Below are positions 1 to 5,156 of a stretch of 5,156 nucleotides of DNA, in pieces. Both the position numbers and the translations under genes were made by a program. Numbering within the stretch: the stretch's first letter is position 1; every line of letters begins with the position of its first letter. The DNA is taken from assembly GCA_903899865.1 (NCBI GenBank), contig CAIUKZ010000372.1, forward strand, positions 1 through 5,156. The letters are read 5' to 3'. The notes beneath the pieces were generated by a model. It was not told the origin of the DNA, did not search any database, and worked only from the letters and a program-made list of their open reading frames with translations. This DNA is from an uncultured Bacteroidales bacterium. Lineage in GTDB: Bacteria > Bacteroidota > Bacteroidia > Bacteroidales > Paludibacteraceae.

Positions 1-41
1 GTTTAGCCACTTGTTTTAAATTGAGATTTAATTTTGTTCAT

Positions 42-638
42 TTATAACCAACGGCGTACTTTAGTGCAATAATGCATGTAAGTATTTGTATGTACTGATT
101 TTAGATATTCTTCCTCCAAACGAACCTGTACCTGAAAAAGAAGCGTTGATGAAACGAATACCAACAAGGTAATTGCATTAGGGAAAACGAGAAATACTCC
201 TGCTAATGTAACAAGCATACCTAAAAAAACGGGATTTCGGGAAACAGAGAATAAGCCGTTTGTTTTAAGTTCGGTTCTTGCCGAATGGTCGATACCCACC
301 CGCCATGAATTGCTCATTTGTACCTGAGCTACGATAATCCATAAAAGTGCAAGGTGAATGAATGCGAAACCTGTATATTTCAGAATTGATATTTCGAGCC
401 ATGTAAAGGGTGCGAAATACTGCAAACCTTCGGGGTAATAAAGATTGACTAACGCTACAATAAAAATCAACGAGGTAATGGGGGCAGATACTTTACCTAA
501 AAAGTCGTGTGCCGAATCGGTGTTTTTGAACACATAGGGATTAATGCCAGTTTTGCGTTTTACACGAATTGAGGGGGTGATAAACACAATAAGGAAATAC
601 AGTATTAGAAAAGCAACGATATAAATATTGGCAATCAT
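42..638 (-). CDS. ICMT/PEMT-family integral membrane methyltransferase-like protein (CzcN-like)
   Basis: This is a 198-residue multi-spanning membrane protein of the isoprenylcysteine carboxyl methyltransferase / phospholipid methyltransferase superfamily. Hydrophobic segments are visible at about residues 4-21, 52-67, 84-106 and 138-166. The family's C-terminal S-adenosylmethionine-binding core is recognisable as NGLFSVSRNPVFLG (127-140), followed by RLEEEYL (173-179) and a closing Y..Y...RRWL block (187-198). The ATG start at 636-638 lies 12 bases after the ATPase stop codon, so the two genes are almost certainly co-transcribed. The family is known for S-adenosylmethionine-dependent methyl transfer at membranes. 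CzcN and NccN of the Cupriavidus cobalt/zinc/cadmium and nickel operons belong to it, and their role is unresolved. Bacteria lack the eukaryotic prenylated-protein substrate, so the substrate here is unknown. A role in metal resistance is inferred only from context. The family call is firm; the function is not. Confidence 0.85.
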   Translation of the reverse strand: MIANIYIVAFLILYFLIVFITPSIRVKRKTGINPYVFKNTDSAHDFLGKVSAPITSLIFIVALVNLYYPEGLQYFAPFTWLEISILKYTGFAFIHLALLWIIVAQVQMSNSWRVGIDHSARTELKTNGLFSVSRNPVFLGMLVTLAGVFLVFPNAITLLVFVSSTLLFQVQVRLEEEYLKSVHTNTYMHYCTKVRRWL

Positions 639-650
639 ATTCTTTGATTA

Positions 651-2738
651 TTATTTTTTTAGTATTCTTAGTGCATTGAAAATCGCAATCAGGGCAACGC
701 CCATATCTCCGAAAACAGCTTCCCACATGGTTGCAATGCCAAATACTCCGAGAACAATGAAAGCAAGTTTTATGCCCATGGCAAAATAGATATTCTGCCA
801 TACTATGTTTCGGGTTATTTTTGCCACGTCAATAGCCAGAGCAACTTTCGAAGGGGAATCAGTCATCAATACTACATCAGCTGTTTCAATTGCTGCATCG
901 GAGCCAAGTGCGCCCATGGCTATTCCTACATCCGCGCGGGCAATTACCGGAGCGTCGTTTATTCCATCGCCAACAAAGGCTACTTTGCCGCCTTTACTTT
1001 CTGCGATTAATTGTTCTATATGTTTTACTTTATCTTCCGGTAGCAATTCAGAGTAAAATCGGTCAATCCCTAATCTTTTAGCAAAGGCTTGTGCGGCATA
1101 TTGATTGTCGCCAGTGAGCATGACCGTTTGAATTTTCTTCGCTTTTAAGTTCTCAATCGCTTCAATTGCATCGTCTTTCAGGCTGTCGGAGATAATGATA
1201 TAACCAGCATAAACACGGTCAATAGTTACATGCACCACCGTTCCATCTACCTGACAAACCGAATGTTCGATGTTTTCTTTATGTAACATTTTATCATTAC
1301 CTGCCAATATTGTTTTGCCATCAACAACCGCTTTAATACCATGCCCTGATATTTCCTCGGTTTGTGTAATTTTTGTGATGTCAATTTTAGCCTGATACGC
1401 TTCGGTAATGGATTGAGCCACCGGGTGATTTGAGTGAGTTTCGGCATAAGCGGCATATTCCAAAATTTCTTCTTTAGAAAAGCCGTTTGAGGTAACCACC
1501 TCTGAAACCTTAAATTCGCCCTTTGTGAGTGTACCTGTTTTGTCAAACACTACTGTTGTTACCTGCGTTAGAGCGTCCAGAAAATTAGAACCTTTTACCA
1601 AAATTCCTTTACGGGATGCCAAACCAACCCCGCCAAAATAGCCCAAGGGAATACTTATAACCAATGCACACGGACAAGAAATAACCAACACAACCAAGGC
1701 ACGATATATCCAATCGCCAAACGTTTGTCCGCTAAATAAAAGCGGCGGTACTATAGCCAACAGCAAAGCTCCAATAACCACTATCGGCGTATAATATCTG
1801 GCAAATGTAGTAATGAATTTCTCTGTTTCGGCTTTTTGTGAGGTGGCATTTTCCACCAGTTCAAGAATTCTTGAAACAGATGATTCCCCAAATAATTTAT
1901 TGACTTTTATAGTAAGTAAACCGGATTGATTAATCATCCCTGCCATTACTTCATCTTTTACGTTTACTTTACGGGGTACGCTTTCACCTGTTAGTGCAGC
2001 GGTATCAACAAACGAAGTTCCGTCGAGAATTGTTCCATCGAGTGGAACTTTTTCACCTGCCTTAACGACAATAATGTCACCAATTTTCACATCTTCGGGA
2101 GAAACCCGGACTACTTCCACGCCAGATTTCAGGTTGGCATAATCGGGTTTAATTTCTAACAGCGATTTGATAGATTTGCGAGAACGACCCACTGCAATGT
2201 CCTGAAACAATTCACCGGTCACATAAAACAACATTACTGCCACTGCTTCGGGCATTTGGTGAATAGCAAAAGCTCCAAGTGTAGCAATAGCCATTAAAAA
2301 CTGTTCATCGAAGAATTGTCCCCTGATAATATTCTTCACTGCCGAAGCTATTACTTTCCAACCAACTATGAGGTAGGCGGTAATATATACAGCGTATTCC
2401 GCTATTTCAAATGGAGTATTGTGTAGTTTTTCTTCAAATATTATCCCAATAACTAATAATGCCAAAGCAGAGACTGCTTTAATTATTGTTCCTTTATTTT
2501 CTGCAAGTTCACTTACCGAAACCAATGTTTTCTCCTTGTCAATGTCTTCTACTTCAACTTCCGGTTCAAGTGTCTTAATCTGAGCTTTGACCTTTTCGAG
2601 ATTATCGGTATCAATAGTCATGGTGGCATTTGCAAAATTCACCGTTACGAATTTTACTTCCTCCAGTTTCGACAGACTATTTTCAATCTTAGATGCGCAG
2701 GACGCGCAATCCAGATTATTTAGCTTATATTTTTTCAT
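651..2738 (-). CDS. zntA: P1B-2-type heavy-metal (Zn2+/Cd2+/Pb2+) translocating P-type ATPase
   Basis: This is a complete 695-residue ATPase that exports soft divalent metal ions from cytoplasm to periplasm. The order is one N-terminal heavy-metal-associated domain (1-65) with a DCASC metal site (Cys11, Cys14), then membrane helices near 84-101, 113-133, 145-158 and 160-176. Next come the actuator domain with TGES (250-253), helices near 315-335 and 343-366 carrying the metal-site CPC (355-357), and the phosphorylation motif DKTGT (Asp399). The nucleotide domain has GHG (465-467) and His438-Pro439, followed by TGDN (542-545) and GDGIND (590-595). Two last helices carry Lys657 and Asp678. A CPC with a Lys in helix 7 and an Asp-x-Gly in helix 8 is the signature of the Zn/Cd/Pb subgroup (ZntA, CadA), and it argues against a copper pump. 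Length is near the usual 650-730. All catalytic residues are present, so it should be active. It leads its own leftward unit behind a candidate operator and promoter. The exact metal (Zn, Cd or Pb) cannot be read from sequence; cadA would be an equally fair name. Confidence 0.96.
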   Translation of the reverse strand: MKKYKLNNLDCASCASKIENSLSKLEEVKFVTVNFANATMTIDTDNLEKVKAQIKTLEPEVEVEDIDKEKTLVSVSELAENKGTIIKAVSALALLVIGIIFEEKLHNTPFEIAEYAVYITAYLIVGWKVIASAVKNIIRGQFFDEQFLMAIATLGAFAIHQMPEAVAVMLFYVTGELFQDIAVGRSRKSIKSLLEIKPDYANLKSGVEVVRVSPEDVKIGDIIVVKAGEKVPLDGTILDGTSFVDTAALTGESVPRKVNVKDEVMAGMINQSGLLTIKVNKLFGESSVSRILELVENATSQKAETEKFITTFARYYTPIVVIGALLLAIVPPLLFSGQTFGDWIYRALVVLVISCPCALVISIPLGYFGGVGLASRKGILVKGSNFLDALTQVTTVVFDKTGTLTKGEFKVSEVVTSNGFSKEEILEYAAYAETHSNHPVAQSITEAYQAKIDITKITQTEEISGHGIKAVVDGKTILAGNDKMLHKENIEHSVCQVDGTVVHVTIDRVYAGYIIISDSLKDDAIEAIENLKAKKIQTVMLTGDNQYAAQAFAKRLGIDRFYSELLPEDKVKHIEQLIAESKGGKVAFVGDGINDAPVIARADVGIAMGALGSDAAIETADVVLMTDSPSKVALAIDVAKITRNIVWQNIYFAMGIKLAFIVLGVFGIATMWEAVFGDMGVALIAIFNALRILKK

Positions 2739-2813
2739 GTCTAATTTGTATTTGGTTTTAAATCAGAATAAACCCTGCTAAAATTCGAAGAGTTTAGCTG
2801 TTTTTTTATGCTA

Positions 2814-2821
2814 CAAAAATA
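2814..2821 (-). promoter_or_regulatory. Candidate -7 promoter element (TAnnTTTG) of the ATPase gene
   Basis: Read on the minus strand this is TATTTTTG, a full match to the Bacteroidota -7 consensus TAnnTTTG. It would place the transcript start about 70 bases ahead of the ATPase ATG. A -33 TTG element at the usual distance of roughly 19 bases is not clear. One TTG sits 15 bases upstream (2837-2839) and a TTTG sits 26 bases upstream (2848-2851), both inside or touching the palindrome. The region is AT-rich, so a chance match is possible. Confidence 0.5.
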
Positions 2822-2834
2822 GTAAAAAAGAGAG

Positions 2835-2849
2835 TGCAACTAAGTTGCA
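2835..2849. promoter_or_regulatory. Perfect 7-1-7 inverted repeat, probable metalloregulator operator
   Basis: The plus strand reads TGCAACT-A-AGTTGCA, two perfect 7-base arms around a single central base. It ends 13 bases upstream of the candidate -7 element, covering the -33 region, which is where a repressor would block RNA polymerase. The 7-1-7 layout is that of Fur-superfamily boxes (Fur, PerR, Zur), although the arm sequence differs from the classic Fur box. ArsR/SmtB-type sensors (such as CadC) also use imperfect dyads. No regulator gene lies in this window, so the cognate protein is unknown. The site is unique here: single half-like copies of TGCAAC or GTTGCA occur inside coding sequence, but none is paired. 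Confidence 0.65.
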
Positions 2850-2881
2850 AAGTGAATGGTTGAAAGGTACTTTTGAGTAAT

Positions 2882-2917
2882 AAAAAAAAAAGACAGCCCA
2901 ACTGATTGAGCTGTCTT
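2882..2917 (-). terminator. Rho-independent terminator after the PII-like gene
   Basis: On the minus strand a 12-base-pair stem (arms 2906-2917 and 2890-2901, loop TCAG at 2902-2905) runs into a tract of ten T residues (2882-2891), the last two of which also pair in the stem base. The single non-Watson-Crick pair (2898 with 2909) is a G-U wobble in minus-strand RNA but an A-C mismatch in plus-strand RNA. The T tract also follows only in the leftward direction, so the terminator works for the minus strand. It begins 9 bases after the PII-like stop codon and separates the RND efflux unit from the ATPase unit. Confidence 0.93.
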
Positions 2918-2926
2918 AAATCGGAA

Positions 2927-3259
2927 TTACATTGCTGTATTTTTTAAGTCTTGATTTACTTTATAAACATTCTCGACTTCAGAAACATAGATAATACCAT
3001 CACCCGGATTGCCGGTTCTTCCTTTAGTGGAAATAATGCTAACAATTTTTTCTACATCAACATCATTGCACACAATTTCAATCTTAGCCACTTTGCTATC
3101 TGTTATAGAAAAATGGGTTGACAGTGATAATTCATCACTTTTAAAACTCCCTGTACCTTCAGCCATCGAAACTGTTATATTAGGATAACCAGCCTGTAGT
3201 AATTGATTCAAAATATCATTTACTTTAAATGGCTTTACAAATGCTTTTATTTCTTTCAT
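2927..3259 (-). CDS. Divergent PII-like signalling protein of a metal-efflux operon
   Basis: This is a 110-residue protein with the PII (GlnB/GlnK) fold pattern from end to end. It has an N-terminal strand and helix MKEIKAFVKPFKVNDI (1-16), a T-loop region (about 37-55), KIEIVCND (59-66) and the C-terminal signature TGNPGDGIIYV (82-92). Aligned by eye to E. coli GlnB, the Gly-Asp-Gly is kept (86-88), but Lys90 is Ile89, Arg101 is Lys100 and Arg103 is Asn102. The T-loop has no tyrosine, so no Tyr51 for uridylylation. Nitrogen sensing through GlnD is therefore unlikely, and ATP/ADP binding may be altered or lost. A separate PII branch encoded beside cusABC-type efflux genes (called PII-NG in the literature, from memory) fits this protein. 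It may sense metal or tune the pump, which is inference. The ATG at 3257-3259 is chosen because it aligns with the family N-terminus. A TTG ten codons upstream (3287-3289) would overlap the adaptor stop and add an unrelated extension. It follows the adaptor by 23 bases and is last before the terminator. Confidence 0.88.
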   Translation of the reverse strand: MKEIKAFVKPFKVNDILNQLLQAGYPNITVSMAEGTGSFKSDELSLSTHFSITDSKVAKIEIVCNDVDVEKIVSIISTKGRTGNPGDGIIYVSEVENVYKVNQDLKNTAM

Positions 3260-3282
3260 GATTATATCTTTTATATAGTTAT

Positions 3283-4464
3283 TTAGCAAGCCATTTCCCC
3301 TGCATTCTTTTTTGCCGAAAGCAGATTGTATGCACCTTTTACAACCACTTTCACCGTTTTTACGTCTATATCTTTGGGCAGTATAACTTCTGTGGAGCCA
3401 CCATCGGAAACACCTTTTTGAACTTCGACCATACGGTATTCAGTCATTGAATTACCCTCTTCCATTTTACTCTTGTCAAATACAAAAATAAAATCTTTAT
3501 CTTCGAAACTAACAATTGCTTCGGATGGTAAAGCTGTGACTTGATTACTCGAAGTTTCAATAATTGCGTTTACATACATCCCCGGCAATATGTTGTTGCA
3601 AGACTTGGAAACATTAGCGTAAACTTTGTATGTTTTGTCAATGCTTATCGACTTACCAGTTTGATATATTACTGCCTCATGCTGCTCGGTTTCATTGTTG
3701 ATGAAGAAACGAATTTTTTGACCATTCGAAACTTTATCAGCATCTTTTTCGAACAAAGTCAATTCAAGAAAAAGCTTGTCACTGTTTACAATCTCGAATA
3801 ATACATCGGATGCCGAAACAGATTTTCCAATGCTCACATTTACTGCTTTAACAGAACCTGAAATTGGTGAAATAAGTGCGACTGTTCTACTTATATTATC
3901 TTCGTTTAACTTTGACGGATTGATGCCGATAAGCTCTAGCTTTTGTTCCAACGCTTTTACCTGAGTTTTGAGACTTTTATATTCAGAAGTAACCTGTTGC
4001 ATGTTTTTTTGAGAGGATACATCGCTTTTATAGAGTTCGCTTTGACGTTCATATTCTGCTTTAGCAAATTCGAATTTATTTTTTGCTTCCAGATAATTTT
4101 GTTGAATATCAATGAAATCCTGGTTTTCTATAATGGCCAGTGTTTGCCCTTTTCTGACAGCGTTGCCAGGCATTAGACTAGTTGTTTTAATAAATCCGCC
4201 CATTGGCATACTTACAGTTGCCAGATTCTGAGGTGCAACCCCAACTGAACCACTTACTTTAAGTGTTCCACTCATCGAACGCATTTGAAACGCTCCCAAT
4301 TCGATATTAGCTAGTTTTATCTGGTCATCGCGTAGTTCAACGATATTTTCAGGTAGTACCTCTTCTTCACCTTCACCTTCTGCTTTTGTGGTTTTACCGC
4401 ATGATACAAAAGCAACTGCCAATGCTGAAATTAAAATTATTGATTTGAAATTATTTTTTGTCAT
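3283..4464 (-). CDS. RND efflux periplasmic adaptor lipoprotein (CusB/CzcB type, membrane fusion protein)
   Basis: This 393-residue subunit bridges an inner-membrane RND metal pump to its outer-membrane channel. A lipoprotein signal peptide is visible: Lys3/Lys7, a hydrophobic core at 9-20 and a lipobox FVSC giving acylated Cys22. A short acidic linker follows (EGEGEEE, 30-35 region). The first half of the lipoyl/barrel-sandwich domain is at about 75-113 (MPMGGF, then PGNAVRKGQTLAIIE). A Gln/Glu/Lys-rich helical hairpin spans 114-180, and the second lipoyl half runs over 191-228 (ISPISGSVKAVNVSIGKSV). The beta-barrel (229-310) has LPGMYVNAIIE, and the membrane-proximal domain ends near 380. 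The length is normal for the family. No His-rich tail is seen, and the Met positions do not obviously match the CusB copper/silver site, so Zn/Cd/Co is a reasonable guess for the substrate. It starts at ATG 4462-4464 with an AT-rich leader and no clear Shine-Dalgarno. It lies between the TolC-like gene and the PII-like gene as one operon. Confidence 0.94.
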   Translation of the reverse strand: MTKNNFKSIILISALAVAFVSCGKTTKAEGEGEEEVLPENIVELRDDQIKLANIELGAFQMRSMSGTLKVSGSVGVAPQNLATVSMPMGGFIKTTSLMPGNAVRKGQTLAIIENQDFIDIQQNYLEAKNKFEFAKAEYERQSELYKSDVSSQKNMQQVTSEYKSLKTQVKALEQKLELIGINPSKLNEDNISRTVALISPISGSVKAVNVSIGKSVSASDVLFEIVNSDKLFLELTLFEKDADKVSNGQKIRFFINNETEQHEAVIYQTGKSISIDKTYKVYANVSKSCNNILPGMYVNAIIETSSNQVTALPSEAIVSFEDKDFIFVFDKSKMEEGNSMTEYRMVEVQKGVSDGGSTEVILPKDIDVKTVKVVVKGAYNLLSAKKNAGEMAC

Positions 4465-4481
4465 AATGTTTATGTTTTAAT

Positions 4482-4513
4482 ACTCCCAACCCCCAAACGA
4501 GGGCTAAAGGAGT
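4482..4513 (-). other. Possible intercistronic RNA hairpin between the TolC-like and adaptor genes
   Basis: In minus-strand RNA, ACUCC (4509-4513) can pair with GGAGU (4482-4486), and inside it AGCCC (4501-4505) can pair with GGGUU (4488-4492, including one G-U). The loop is 8 bases, with a small asymmetric internal loop between the two stems. It fills most of the 54-base gap. No T tract follows, so it is not a standard terminator. It could protect the upstream mRNA end or set the relative output of the two genes. It could also be incidental pairing of a C-rich and a G-rich run. Confidence 0.4.
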
Positions 4514-4518
4514 GATAA

Positions 4519-5156
4519 TTAATATATTTTTCCGGTAATAAAGTCTATTGAAATAATGGTTTGATTATAATTGTTTTGTGCATCGAGATAGCTTTGTTTT
4601 ATACTTAATGCCCGATTCAGGCTTAGAATGTAATCGAGATAATCCATTGCTCCGGCTTTGTAACTTTTCGTTGCCTGTTCAATAATTAAATCGGCTTCTG
4701 GAATTGCCTGTTTTTCGTAATAATCAACACTATTGCTGTTCTTGCTGAATTCAAGCATTAATGAACGATAACTACCTGAAAGCGATTTTGAATAATACTC
4801 CGCATTTGTTTGTGCCACTTTTTCTTTAAACTTTGCAGCCTTAGCTTTTGCAGAATAAGGTGCAAACCATAATGGAACTGCAATGCCCGCCTGAATTCCG
4901 GTAAAGCGGTTGCCCGTACCAAATACACGTGGCACTCCGTTTATTTCCTGAGTTCCCTGCATGGTTTGGCTGAAATATCCTATACTCAAATCGGGTAAAG
5001 CACGGCTACTTTCCAACTTTTTTTCCAAGCGTGACACTTCAACCTGTTGATTGACATAACCAACAGAAGGGTTGGTCGCTAAAACGGCTTTGTCGGTAGC
5101 AGGTAAATAGTCGATACGGTGTAACACTGTATCGGCAGGGTACAGGGTTGTTTCAA
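4519..5156 (-). CDS. TolC-like outer-membrane efflux domain, C-terminal part (partial; CusC-type or tail of a CusA/CzcA-TolC fusion)
   Basis: The last 211 residues of a longer protein are present. The frame is open to the window edge, so the true start lies outside, and the GTG at 5125-5127 is only an internal Val. Numbered from the first full codon, the fragment shows a helix with QQVEVSRLEKKLESSRA (36-52), then the outer-membrane strand PDLSIGYFSQ (54-63). A second strand is GIQAGIAVPLWF (86-97), followed by a long Ala/Lys-rich helix (98-150). A final helical pair carries YKAGAMDYLDYILSLN (165-180) and ends in an NNYNQT...FITGK tail. This is the second repeat of the outer-membrane efflux (OEP/TolC) family. 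Such a channel carries substrate from the adaptor-pump complex across the outer membrane. In Bacteroidota this domain is often fused to the C-terminus of the CusA/CzcA pump, giving proteins of roughly 1450 residues. That would explain why no RND gene lies between it and the adaptor, but the window cannot show which arrangement applies. The stop codon is 54 bases before the adaptor ATG. Confidence 0.88.
   Translation of the reverse strand, partial: ETTLYPADTVLHRIDYLPATDKAVLATNPSVGYVNQQVEVSRLEKKLESSRALPDLSIGYFSQTMQGTQEINGVPRVFGTGNRFTGIQAGIAVPLWFAPYSAKAKAAKFKEKVAQTNAEYYSKSLSGSYRSLMLEFSKNSNSVDYYEKQAIPEADLIIEQATKSYKAGAMDYLDYILSLNRALSIKQSYLDAQNNYNQTIISIDFITGKIY

Noticed and set aside
541..801. Minus-strand 86-codon Cys/His-rich frame bridging the ATPase end and the ICMT-like start.
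   Set aside because: It looks like a zinc-binding protein at first because of many Cys and His, but it is an alternate frame of two well-supported genes and matches no family.
805..1081. Two overlapping plus-strand open frames inside the ATPase gene.
   Set aside because: They lie antisense to the conserved GDGIND region of the ATPase, show low-complexity composition and no family features, and have no promoter or start context.
1247..1546. Minus-strand 99-codon open frame in another reading frame of the ATPase.
   Set aside because: It is a frame-shifted shadow of the ATPase nucleotide-binding domain, whose own frame is intact with all motifs.
2587..2781. Plus-strand 64-codon frame overlapping the ATPase start and leader.
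   Set aside because: It is antisense to the conserved heavy-metal-associated domain, with no recognisable domain and no promoter support.
2863..2873. Weak dyad AAAG-GTA-CTTT upstream of the 7-1-7 palindrome as a second operator.
   Set aside because: The arms are only 4 bases and AT-rich, so such a dyad is expected by chance in this composition.
3260..3289. N-terminal extension of the PII-like protein from a TTG start.
   Set aside because: The ten extra residues do not belong to the PII fold, overlap the adaptor stop region, and would use a rare start, whereas the ATG at 3257-3259 matches the usual family N-terminus.
3541..4176. Three plus-strand open frames within the adaptor gene.
   Set aside because: All are antisense to an intact adaptor and have no family features; the Phe/Ile-rich composition is what reverse-strand Lys/Glu/Asn codons produce.
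5125..5127. GTG as the start of a complete 202-residue TolC-like gene.
   Set aside because: The frame stays open upstream to the window edge, no signal peptide follows the GTG, and only the second half of a TolC-like protein is present.

Overview
The window is a heavy-metal export locus, almost certainly from a member of the Bacteroidota. The evidence for that group is AT-rich DNA, starts with little or no Shine-Dalgarno sequence, a TAnnTTTG-type promoter element (TATTTTTG) ahead of the ATPase gene, and protein families whose closest flavour is familiar from Bacteroidota. These families are a lipoprotein CusB/CzcB-type adaptor, a CusA/CzcA-associated TolC domain, a PII-like gene in the efflux operon, and a ZntA-type ATPase. 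The species cannot be named from the sequence. All five genes lie on the minus strand, so transcription runs from high to low coordinates.

Upstream unit (right side, 5156 down to about 2882). The window opens inside the C-terminal part of a TolC-like outer-membrane efflux protein or domain (4519-5156, cut by the window edge). It may be the tail of a CusA/CzcA-TolC fusion. After a 54-base gap with a possible hairpin comes a periplasmic adaptor lipoprotein (3283-4464). After 23 more bases comes a divergent PII-like protein (2927-3259). A strong intrinsic terminator (2882-2917) closes this unit.

Downstream unit (2849 down to 42). The short intergenic region holds a perfect 7-1-7 palindrome (2835-2849) just upstream of a candidate -7 promoter element (2814-2821). 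It looks like a metalloregulator operator, with a spacing typical of Fur-superfamily boxes. It precedes a complete P1B-2-type Zn/Cd/Pb ATPase (651-2738). Twelve bases later follows a small integral-membrane methyltransferase-like protein of the ICMT/CzcN type (42-638).

Taken together, the ATPase would move Zn2+/Cd2+/Pb2+ from cytoplasm to periplasm, and the RND-adaptor-TolC system would carry divalent metal from the periplasm out of the cell. The PII-like protein and the ICMT-like protein are accessory parts with unproven roles. They are the least understood and most interesting genes here. No mobile element, CRISPR array, tRNA or rRNA was seen, and no gene-free stretch exceeds 300 bases (the longest is 2739-2926).
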